Shown in pieces: positions 1 through 5,497 of a stretch of DNA of 5,651 nucleotides. The translations under genes and the position numbers were made by a program. This DNA comes from Alphaproteobacteria bacterium (lineage in GTDB: Bacteria > Pseudomonadota > Alphaproteobacteria > Rhodobacterales > Rhodobacteraceae), in contig RFGD01000435.1 in the NCBI GenBank assembly GCA_003696705.1, forward strand, positions 1 through 5,651. Direction: 5' to 3'. The notes under the pieces were generated by a model. That model worked only from the letters and a program-made list of their open reading frames with translations. It did not search any database and was not told the origin of the DNA. The first letter of the stretch is position 1. Every line of letters begins with the position of its first letter.

Positions 1-53
1 CCCGACTGTCCATCTTCAGCTTCATGCAGGGTTTCCCATCTCTCGCTTTGCGT

Positions 54-59
54 TAGGAT
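54..59 (+). promoter_or_regulatory. weak candidate -10 element for the crotonase gene
   Basis: The hexamer TAGGAT matches the sigma-70 -10 consensus at four of six positions, including the first two and last two. It lies in a locally AT-richer stretch (about 31-60) about 30 nt before the start codon, which would give a leader of some 20-25 nt. The -35 region, around 31-37 (TTTCCC), is a poor match. This is inference from spacing and composition, and the transcript could equally start upstream of the window. Confidence 0.25.
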
Positions 60-75
60 TGGCCCGAACAAGACT

Positions 76-82
76 GGAAAGG
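76..82 (+). promoter_or_regulatory. ribosome binding site that fixes the crotonase start
   Basis: GGAAAGG lies 6 nt before the ATG at 89, a normal Shine-Dalgarno spacing. The reading frame stays open upstream to the window edge and includes a TTG at 59, but neither a purine-rich site nor family-like residues support an earlier start. This site therefore favours ATG 89. Confidence 0.65.
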
Positions 83-88
83 CAAGCC

Positions 89-883
89 ATGAGCGACGAT
101 CTTCTGCTTTCCCGCGAAGAGGACGGCATCGTCCGGTTGACGATGAATTCCCCGAAGAACCTCAATGCGTTGTCGGACGCCATGATTGCGGCGCTTCAGG
201 AAGAATTCGACCGCCTTGCCGAAAGCGAGACGGCCCGCGTCGTCGTCCTTTCGGGCGCGGGCCGCGCCTTCTCGGCCGGCCATGACCTGAAAGAGATGCA
301 GGCGGCGCGCCAGGCCGAGGACGGCGGCGCCGACTATTTCACCGACCTTTTCGCCCGGTGCGCGCGCATGATGATGTCGATCCAGCGCCTGCCGCAGCCG
401 GTGATCGCCTCGGTCCACGGCATGGCGACGGCGGCCGGGTGCCAGCTTGTCGCCAGCTGCGATCTGGCGGTTGCGGCCGAGGGCACGCGTTTCGGTGTGA
501 ACGGGGTCAACATCGGGCTCTTCTGCTCGACGCCGATGGTGGCGCTGAGCCGGAACGTGCCGCGCAAGAACGCGTTCGAGATGCTCGTCACCGGCGAATT
601 CGTCGACGCCACGCGCGCCGCCGCACTTGGTCTGGTCAACCGCGTCGTGCCGGAGGCATCGCTCGAGGCCGAGACCGAGGCGCTCGCCCGCACGATCGCG
701 GCCAAGCTCCGCCCGGCCGTCCGCATCGGCAAGCGCGCCTTCTACGAGCAGATCGAGATGCCGATCGCCGATGCCTATGCCTACGCCGGTGCCGTCATGG
801 TCGAGAACCTCGGCTACGAGGCGACCGCGGAAGGCATGGCCGCCTTCATCGAGAAGCGCAAACCGAGCTGGCAGAACGACTGA
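89..883 (+). CDS. enoyl-CoA hydratase/isomerase (crotonase) family protein, ECHDC3-like
   Basis: The 264-residue product is a full-length, soluble, presumably cytoplasmic crotonase-fold protein; the family is usually about 260 residues. The first oxyanion-hole segment is FSAGHDLKEM (61-70). The second is GMATAAGCQLVASCD (111-125), and FGVNGVNIGLFCSTP (135-149) lines the active site. The C-terminal helix ends in EKRKPSW (255-261). GLFCSTP, PRKNAFEML and the KRKPxW tail match, from memory, the ECHDC3 subfamily rather than classical hydratases. Aligned by eye to rat crotonase, the two catalytic glutamates (144 and 164) fall at Gln119 and Gly139, so simple enoyl-CoA hydration is unlikely by the standard mechanism. 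Binding of an acyl-CoA with thioester stabilisation in the oxyanion hole is the safe expectation; the reaction is unknown. The start at 89 is set by the upstream GGAAAGG. The gene converges on dctM with a 59-bp gap, so it is not in the transporter operon. Confidence 0.93.
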   Translation: MSDDLLLSREEDGIVRLTMNSPKNLNALSDAMIAALQEEFDRLAESETARVVVLSGAGRAFSAGHDLKEMQAARQAEDGGADYFTDLFARCARMMMSIQRLPQPVIASVHGMATAAGCQLVASCDLAVAAEGTRFGVNGVNIGLFCSTPMVALSRNVPRKNAFEMLVTGEFVDATRAAALGLVNRVVPEASLEAETEALARTIAAKLRPAVRIGKRAFYEQIEMPIADAYAYAGAVMVENLGYEATAEGMAAFIEKRKPSWQND

Positions 884-900
884 ACGCCCCCCTCGTGCCC

Positions 901-935
901 CTGCCGGGCCCGGGCAACGCACCCGCCCCCGGCAG
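901..935. terminator. putative bidirectional terminator hairpin between crotonase gene and dctM
   Basis: CTGCCGGG (901-908) pairs perfectly with CCCGGCAG (928-935). After a symmetric 2+2 nt internal loop, CGGG (911-914) pairs with CCCG (922-925) around a 7-nt loop. The hairpin sits between the crotonase stop (883) and the dctM stop (943), where a two-way terminator would be expected. Neither side has a T-run, so it may need a factor or act only as an RNA-end stabiliser. Confidence 0.45.
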
Positions 936-942
936 CGGCCGG

Positions 943-2319
943 TCACTTGGAAATGATCTCGGGACCCATGAAGGCCGTGGGCAGCACGGTCGAGATCCAG
1001 GGGACATAGGTCACGATCACGAGGAAGACGAAAAGGACAGCCAGGAAGGGCAGCGCGGCCCGAACCACCGACATCATCGGCATGCGGGCAACGCCCGACG
1101 TCACGAAGAGATTGAGCCCCACGGGCGGCGTGATCATCCCGATTTCCATGTTGACGACCATGATGATGCCAAGATGGATCGGGTCGATGCCGAGGTCGAC
1201 CGCGATGGGAAAGACCAGCGGGGCCACGATCACGATCAGCCCCGAAGGCTCCATGAACTGCCCGCCGATCAAGAGAATCACGTTCACCGCGACAAGAAAC
1301 ATGACCGGGCTCAGCCCCGCCGACAGCATTGCCGAGGCGATCTCCTGGGGTACCTGCTCGTCGGTCAGCACATGCTTCAGGATGAGCGCGTTCGCGATGA
1401 TGAACATGAGCGTGACCGTCAGCTTCCCCGCCTCGTAGAGCGTCATGCGCGTGTCGCGGTGAAAAAACGCCGTTACCAGCGTCCAGGGACGACGCAGAAG
1501 ACTGTGATCGTCCCCCTCGCCCTCGCGGCACAGCGGTCCCATGTCGCGATAGACGAAGGTCGCGATGAAGAAGGCGTAGACCGCCGCCACGGCCGCGGCC
1601 TCCGTCGGGGTGAAAATGCCGCCGTAGATGCCGCCGAGGATGATGACGATAAGGAAGAGGCCCCATCCCGCCTCGCGCCCCGAGGCGACGATCTCTCCCC
1701 AACCCTGCCAATCGCCCTTCGGCAGATCGCGCAGTTTTGCGATCGTCCAGATCGCGACCATCAGCATGGTGCCCGCAAGAATGCCCGGGATCACGCCGGC
1801 AAGAAACATCCGACCGACAGACACATCCGTCGCCGACGCATAGACGACCATGACGATCGACGGTGGGATGAGGATGCCAAGCGTCCCGGCGTTGCAGATG
1901 ACGCCCGCCGCGAATTCCTTCGAATAGCCGACCTGCTGCATGCCCGCGATCACGATCGAGCCGATGGCCACCACCGTCGCCGGCGACGAGCCGGATAGCG
2001 CCGCGAACAGCATGCAGGCAAAGACCCCCGCAATTGCAAGCCCGCCGCGCAGATGGCCGACGCAGGCAATCGAGAAGCGGATGATCCGCCGCGCCACGCC
2101 ACCCGTCGTCATGAAGCTCGACGCCAGGATGAAGAACGGGATCGCCAGAAGCGTATAATGGCCCGCCATGGCCTGATAGAGCGACTGCGCCAGCGCCGCG
2201 AGCGAGGTGTCCGACAGGACCAGAAGGAAGATGGTCGAGCTGAGGCCAAGGGCAACGGCGATGGGAACGCCGATGAGGAGAAGGCCGATCACCATCACGA
2301 ACAGAAGGGCGACATCCAT
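943..2319 (-). CDS. dctM: TRAP transporter large permease subunit DctM
   Basis: The 458-residue, very hydrophobic protein belongs to the DctM (IT superfamily) inner-membrane subunit, which moves substrate and sodium in TRAP transport. Hallmark motifs occur in order: an N-terminal helix (4-35); PFFILASSFMTTGG (61-74); LSGSSPATVVAIGS (108-121), where SSPAT is typical of the first ion/substrate hairpin; GTLGILIPPS (145-154); IFTPTEAAAVAAVYAF (235-250); and the second hairpin EIGMITPPVGLNLF (392-405). A polar stretch of about 35 residues (258-292) makes it longer than the common 425-440 residues. The gene starts 3 nt after the dctQ stop, with GAGGAG about 9 nt before its ATG, overlapping the end of dctQ; translational coupling is likely. 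It is the last gene of a dctP-dctQ-dctM operon. The family call is secure; the substrate is not readable from this subunit. Confidence 0.96.
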   Translation of the reverse strand: MDVALLFVMVIGLLLIGVPIAVALGLSSTIFLLVLSDTSLAALAQSLYQAMAGHYTLLAIPFFILASSFMTTGGVARRIIRFSIACVGHLRGGLAIAGVFACMLFAALSGSSPATVVAIGSIVIAGMQQVGYSKEFAAGVICNAGTLGILIPPSIVMVVYASATDVSVGRMFLAGVIPGILAGTMLMVAIWTIAKLRDLPKGDWQGWGEIVASGREAGWGLFLIVIILGGIYGGIFTPTEAAAVAAVYAFFIATFVYRDMGPLCREGEGDDHSLLRRPWTLVTAFFHRDTRMTLYEAGKLTVTLMFIIANALILKHVLTDEQVPQEIASAMLSAGLSPVMFLVAVNVILLIGGQFMEPSGLIVIVAPLVFPIAVDLGIDPIHLGIIMVVNMEIGMITPPVGLNLFVTSGVARMPMMSVVRAALPFLAVLFVFLVIVTYVPWISTVLPTAFMGPEIISK

Positions 2320-2322
2320 CGC

Positions 2323-3000
2323 TCAGCGCTCCTCGGCAGGGGCCGTCCGGGCGGCAAGCTCGTCCTCGACCTCGTGCGAGACGATGAGACCGTCGCGCTC
2401 GCCGCGCCAGATCTCGATCGTGACGATCACGAAACGCACAAGGATCAGAAGCATCGCCAACGGAAGGACGGAATAGGGAACGACGCGCGGCAGCTTCTCG
2501 TAAGGCTCGCCCTGGTTGATGACGGGCTCGAGCCACCGGAAGATCCCGAGCATCGGGATGCGGTCACTTTCGTACCACGCCTGGTCGCGGGTGGCCTCGA
2601 AGCCGAGCGGGAACCAGCGGCCCGCCGTCCTTTCGAGCCCCGCATAGGGCGCCCAGTAGTCCCAGGCCCCCTTCAGAAGAAGAAAGGCATAGGCGATGCA
2701 GAGGACACCGGCGACCACGGCCACCGTCCGCCGCGCCCGGGGCGGCAGCATCGCCGTCACCACATCCACGCCAAGGTGCGCACCGATCGCAATGCAATGG
2801 CTGATGCCCAGAAGCACCAGCCAGGCGAACAAGGTCAGCGTGACCTCGATCCCCCACAAGAGCGAGGTGCCGAAGCCATAGCGCAGCACCACGTTGACAA
2901 AGGTGACAAGCGTCATGAGCCCCAGAAGGACGGCAATGGCATTCGCCTCGAACGCAAGAAACCACCGCCCGGGTCGGGTTCGTGCCTCGATCCTGGTCAT
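2323..3000 (-). CDS. dctQ: TRAP transporter small permease subunit DctQ, long form
   Basis: The 225-residue inner-membrane protein has four predicted membrane helices, at about 17-39, 50-69, 91-112 and 173-196. Family features are NVVLRYGF followed by WGIEVT (36-54, with Arg40 and Glu52) and the HLGVDV segment (75-80). DctQ pairs with DctM and helps dock the binding protein. Many DctQ proteins are about 160-180 residues. This one carries a loop of about 60 residues between helices 3 and 4 (113-171), rich in Trp, Tyr, Arg and Glu. A similarly long DctQ is known in the Rhodobacter capsulatus C4-dicarboxylate system, which supports assignment to that broad class. The ATG at 3000 is preceded by GAGGGGGACAGG on the minus strand, a good ribosome site. 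The gene lies 74 bp after dctP, across a hairpin, and 3 nt before dctM. Confidence 0.94.
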   Translation of the reverse strand: MTRIEARTRPGRWFLAFEANAIAVLLGLMTLVTFVNVVLRYGFGTSLLWGIEVTLTLFAWLVLLGISHCIAIGAHLGVDVVTAMLPPRARRTVAVVAGVLCIAYAFLLLKGAWDYWAPYAGLERTAGRWFPLGFEATRDQAWYESDRIPMLGIFRWLEPVINQGEPYEKLPRVVPYSVLPLAMLLILVRFVIVTIEIWRGERDGLIVSHEVEDELAARTAPAEER

Positions 3001-3029
3001 CCTGTCCCCCTCAGCACCGCATGTGCCGA

Positions 3030-3052
3030 CCGCGCCGGAGCCCCCGGCGCGG
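3030..3052 (-). other. perfect 9-bp inverted repeat between dctP and dctQ (mRNA stem-loop)
   Basis: CCGCGCCGG (3030-3038) and CCGGCGCGG (3044-3052) are exact reverse complements around a 5-nt loop, all within the 74-bp gap between dctP and dctQ. In the operon's RNA this would be a very stable stem. No U-run follows it in the minus direction (the next bases are TCGGCAC), so it is not a classic intrinsic terminator. In binding-protein transporter operons such hairpins often protect the upstream message, giving more binding protein than membrane subunits. That role is inferred here. Confidence 0.6.
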
Positions 3053-3074
3053 CCATTTTCACAATGTCTTCAGA

Positions 3075-4082
3075 CTACATGGACGCGTTGATCGCCTGCG
3101 CGGCGTCGATGTTCTCTTGCCCGACGTCGTCGCGGAACTTGTCCCACACCGGCTTCATCGCATCGACCCAGGCCTGGCGCTGTTCCGGCGTCAGCTGACG
3201 CACGACGCCGCCGGCATCGATGATCGCCTGCTTGGCCTGCTGGTTGACGTTGTAGGCTTCCTTGTTCCGCGTTACCGTCACCTCGCGCAGGATGGTCGCC
3301 AGCTGGCTGCGCACATCGTCGGGAAGCCCTTCCCACCAGTCGACGCTGGTCACGACCAGATAGTCGATGATGCCGTGATTGGTCTCGGTCACGCCGTCCT
3401 GGACCTCGAAGAACTTCTTGCCCCAGATGTTCGACCAGGTGTTCTCCTGCCCGTCCACGACGCCCGTCTGAAGGGCCCCGTAGACCTCGGAGAAGGCCAG
3501 CGGCACGGGGATCGCCCCCAGCGCCTCGAACTGGGCGATGAGCACTTCGGACTTCTGAACCCGGAAGCGAAGGCCCTTTGCGTCCTCGGGCATCAGAAGC
3601 GGCCTGTTCGCCGACATCTGCTTCATGCCGTTGTGCCAGAACTCGAGCCCCAGAAGGCCGCGGCGCACCATGGCACGCTTCATCTTCTCGCCGGTTTCCG
3701 ACGTCTGGAAGGCATCGACCGCGTCGATGTTCTTGAACATGAACGGCAGGTCGAAGATGCGATACTGCTTCGTGAAGGCCTCGAACTTCGACAGCGACGG
3801 CGCGGCAAGCTGCACGTCGCCGTTCAGCATCGCCTCGAGCACCTGGTCGTCGTTGTAAAGCGTCGAGTTCGGGAAGACCTCCATGCAGGCCTTGCCGTCC
3901 ATCTCGGTGTTCACGCGCTCTGCAAGAAGCGAGGCGGCAATCCCCTTGGGGTGCTTGTCCGTATTGGTGACATGGCTGAACTTGATGACGATCTCTCCGT
4001 CGTCACAGCCGGGCGATGCAAGGGCCGCGCCACTCGTCATCGCCAGCGCCGCGGCGGCGGCGCAGGTTGCCAGGAATTTCAT
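3075..4082 (-). CDS. dctP: TRAP transporter substrate-binding protein DctP
   Basis: The 335-residue protein has a signal peptide (MKFLATC, an Ala-rich core, then ALA at 20-22 before Ser23), so it should be exported to the periplasm. The mature part follows the DctP fold: IVIKFSHVTN (31-40), MEVFPNSTLY (67-76), VQLAAPSLSKF (90-100), FDLPFMF (110-116), LRFRVQ (171-176), AFSEVYGALQTGVVDGQEN (196-214) and NHGIIDYLVV (235-244). Arg174, in LRFRVQ, occupies the position of the family arginine that binds the substrate carboxylate (Arg147 in SiaP), so an organic acid ligand is expected. Resemblance to DctP rather than SiaP or ectoine-type proteins makes a C4-dicarboxylate or similar acid the best guess, but the ligand is not proven. 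The mature protein has just two cysteines, Cys26 and Cys66. It is the first gene of the operon, with GGGAGGT 8 nt before the ATG. Confidence 0.96.
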   Translation of the reverse strand: MKFLATCAAAAALAMTSGAALASPGCDDGEIVIKFSHVTNTDKHPKGIAASLLAERVNTEMDGKACMEVFPNSTLYNDDQVLEAMLNGDVQLAAPSLSKFEAFTKQYRIFDLPFMFKNIDAVDAFQTSETGEKMKRAMVRRGLLGLEFWHNGMKQMSANRPLLMPEDAKGLRFRVQKSEVLIAQFEALGAIPVPLAFSEVYGALQTGVVDGQENTWSNIWGKKFFEVQDGVTETNHGIIDYLVVTSVDWWEGLPDDVRSQLATILREVTVTRNKEAYNVNQQAKQAIIDAGGVVRQLTPEQRQAWVDAMKPVWDKFRDDVGQENIDAAQAINASM

Positions 4083-4121
4083 AATTCTTTACCTCCCGAT
4101 TGAGCCGGGCCGGGCCCGGAG

Positions 4122-4137
4122 CATGGCCATGTGACCA
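4122..4137. promoter_or_regulatory. possible operator dyad upstream of dctP
   Basis: CATGGCCATG (4122-4131) is a perfect 10-bp palindrome. It overlaps TGGCCA-TG-TGACCA (4124-4137), an inverted repeat with one mismatched pair. The site lies about 40-55 bp before the dctP start codon, where a repressor would overlap the promoter. The half-sites do not match any regulator family that I can name with confidence, and palindromes of this length arise by chance in high-GC DNA. Confidence 0.3.
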
Positions 4138-4263
4138 CGGGAAGCGCCATCCTTTCAAGGTCTTTCGGGTTCGGTGCGTCTTTCGCGTCCGGCGCCCGGG
4201 ACGGCGGCGGATCCGGGCCCTGCCGCCCGCCCGCCTGCAAGGGACCGGATGCGCCAAACCGCG

Positions 4264-4272
4264 AGGAGAGGA
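4264..4272 (+). promoter_or_regulatory. ribosome binding site that decides the P450 start
   Basis: AGGAGAGGA precedes the ATG at 4284 with an 11-nt gap, slightly long but workable. The frame is open upstream as far as an ATG at 4131. However, the 51 residues so gained are Gly/Ser/Arg-rich and unlike a P450 N-terminus, whereas the usual DPYPFY segment lies 15 residues after Met at 4284. Confidence 0.6.
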
Positions 4273-4283
4273 ACGCCCAACGG

Positions 4284-5468
4284 ATGAAGACGCTTCGCAC
4301 CCGACCCACGGACGACGCGTTCGTCCAGGACCCCTATCCCTTCTACGACCGCGTGCGCGCCGCCGGCCCCTTCGCCTTCTGGGCCGAATACGACATGGCG
4401 GTCACGGCCCGGCACGCCCTCGTCGGGGCCATCCTGCGCGACCGCCGCTTCGGGCGCGAGGCGCCGCCGGACGCCGTGCCACCGGCCCCCGATCACCTGC
4501 GCCCCTTTCTGGACGTCGAGCGCCACTCGATGCTCGAACTCGAACCCCCGCGCCACACGCGCTTGCGCGGGCTGGTCGTGCGCGCCTTCACCTCGCGGGC
4601 CGTGGCCGCACTTTCGCCCCAGATCGAGGCCCTTTCCGACAGGCTGATCGACGCGTTTCCGACCGACAGCTTCGACCTTCTCGACGCCTATGCCCGCCCC
4701 CTGCCCGTGATCGTCATCGCCCGGCTTCTGGGCATCCCCGACGACATGGCCGATCAGCTTCTGGCCTGGTCGAACGACATGGTGGCCATGTATCAGGCCC
4801 GGCGGACCCGGGCGGTCGAGGACCGCGCCGTCGCTGCGACGCGCGCCTTCGTCGCCTTCCTTCGCGACGAGATCGCGCGCAAGCGCAAGAGACCGGCCGA
4901 CGATCTTCTCTCGGCCCTGATCGCGGCGGAAGCGGACGGCGAGCGGCTGACCGGCGACGAACTTGTCACGACCGCGATCCTTCTTCTGAACGCCGGGCAC
5001 GAGGCGACGGTCCACACCCTCGGCAACGGCGTGAAGGCCGTTCTCGAGCACCGGCCGCCCGCCGCGGCGCTGGCCCCGGAGGCGATCGAGAACACGGTCG
5101 AGGAAATCCTGCGCTTCGACCCGCCGCTTCACCTCTTCACCCGCTGGGTGTACGAGGATCTCGTGCTTGAGGGACAGTCCTTCCGCGCCGGCGAAAAGGT
5201 CGGCCTTCTCCTTGGCGGCGCGAACCGGGACCCGGCGGTCTGGCCGGCACCCGACCGCTTCGACCCGATGCGCCGGCCGCGCCAGCATCTTGCCTTCGGG
5301 GCCGGCATCCATTTCTGCGTCGGCGCGCCGCTCGCCCGGCTGGAGCTTTCCGTCGCGCTGTCGCGGCTCTTCGCGCGCTGCCCGCGGCTCGAACTGTCGG
5401 CGGCGCCGCGCTACGCGAACCTCTACCACTTCCACGGGCTCGAGCGGCTCATGGTCCGGGTCGGCTGA
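4284..5468 (+). CDS. cytochrome P450 (soluble bacterial, class I type)
   Basis: The 394-residue heme monooxygenase has the normal length for soluble bacterial P450s and no membrane anchor. In order it shows DPYPFY (16-21); the C-helix HTRLR (91-95), whose His and Arg contact the heme propionates; the I-helix NAGHEATVHT (236-245); the K-helix ExxR (Glu274 to Arg277); GANRDP (312-317) and FDP (326-328); and the heme loop FGAGIHFCVG (338-347), with Cys345 as the thiolate ligand. Such enzymes insert one oxygen atom into a substrate using electrons from a ferredoxin and ferredoxin reductase; neither is encoded here. The conserved I-helix threonine (Thr252 of P450cam) falls at Ala241, with Thr242 next to it. 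The gene is divergent from dctP and ends 24 nt before a convergent minus-strand frame. The family is certain; CYP family and substrate cannot be given. Confidence 0.95.
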   Translation: MKTLRTRPTDDAFVQDPYPFYDRVRAAGPFAFWAEYDMAVTARHALVGAILRDRRFGREAPPDAVPPAPDHLRPFLDVERHSMLELEPPRHTRLRGLVVRAFTSRAVAALSPQIEALSDRLIDAFPTDSFDLLDAYARPLPVIVIARLLGIPDDMADQLLAWSNDMVAMYQARRTRAVEDRAVAATRAFVAFLRDEIARKRKRPADDLLSALIAAEADGERLTGDELVTTAILLLNAGHEATVHTLGNGVKAVLEHRPPAAALAPEAIENTVEEILRFDPPLHLFTRWVYEDLVLEGQSFRAGEKVGLLLGGANRDPAVWPAPDRFDPMRRPRQHLAFGAGIHFCVGAPLARLELSVALSRLFARCPRLELSAAPRYANLYHFHGLERLMVRVG

Positions 5469-5497
5469 GCTGAAGCCCGACGGGGGCCGTCCTCAGC
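5464..5497. terminator. putative hairpin between convergent genes after the P450
   Basis: GCTGAG (5464-5469) can pair with CTCAGC (5492-5497), and inside it GACGG (5479-5483) pairs with CCGTC (5487-5491) around a GGG loop. The outer arms include the stop codons of both facing reading frames. No T-run follows on either strand, so function as a bidirectional terminator is a guess based on position. Confidence 0.35.

Larger units (their letters stand above)
4083..4283. promoter_or_regulatory. divergent intergenic region between dctP and the P450 gene
   Basis: This 201-bp region must hold the control signals for the minus-strand dctPQM operon and probably the plus-strand P450 gene. It contains the dctP ribosome site (GGGAGGT on the minus strand, 4097-4091), two perfect 10-bp palindromes (4110-4119 and 4122-4131), an imperfect dyad TGGCCA-TG-TGACCA (4124-4137) and an 8-bp direct repeat GTCTTTCG (4160-4167 and 4178-4185). 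A TTGAAA on the minus strand (4158-4153) could be a -35 for dctP, but no good -10 lies 16-18 nt on. I see no convincing promoter for the P450. Its presence as a regulatory region is near certain from layout; the individual sites are not. Confidence 0.6.

Noticed and set aside
3..56. Plus-strand frame entering from the left edge and ending at TAG 54-56, possibly the tail of an upstream gene.
   Set aside because: Only 17 codons are visible, and the last ones (CCA, TCT, GCT, TTG, CGT) are unlike the codon use of the genes here. The stretch is AT-richer and looks intergenic.
59..88. Upstream TTG start giving ten more residues to the crotonase.
   Set aside because: No ribosome site precedes it, the extra residues lack family resemblance, and ATG 89 has GGAAAGG at good spacing.
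358..1998. Plus-strand open frame of 546 codons crossing the crotonase gene and opposite dctM.
   Set aside because: The translation is rich in Arg, His and Asp and spans the convergent intergenic gap. It is the shadow of dctM and the crotonase gene.
53..2536. Very long minus-strand open frame (over 800 codons) running opposite the crotonase gene and through dctM and part of dctQ in another frame.
   Set aside because: Its product is Arg/His/Gly/Asp-rich low-complexity sequence with no family features, and it overlaps strong genes. Long spurious frames are expected in GC-rich coding DNA.
4130..4158. Sigma-70 promoter for dctP built on TTGAAA (minus strand) and the hexamer 17-18 nt downstream.
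   Set aside because: The downstream hexamer (GTCACA or TCACAT) matches the -10 consensus at no more than three positions, too weak to list as a promoter on its own.
4131..4283. Upstream ATG giving 51 extra residues to the P450.
   Set aside because: The added peptide is Gly/Ser/Arg-rich with no P450 or targeting features, the ATG lies inside a palindrome in the control region, and the start at 4284 fits family length.
4155..5435. Minus-strand open frame of 426 codons opposite the P450.
   Set aside because: The P450 on the plus strand has every diagnostic motif; the opposite frame yields compositionally biased sequence with no recognisable domain.
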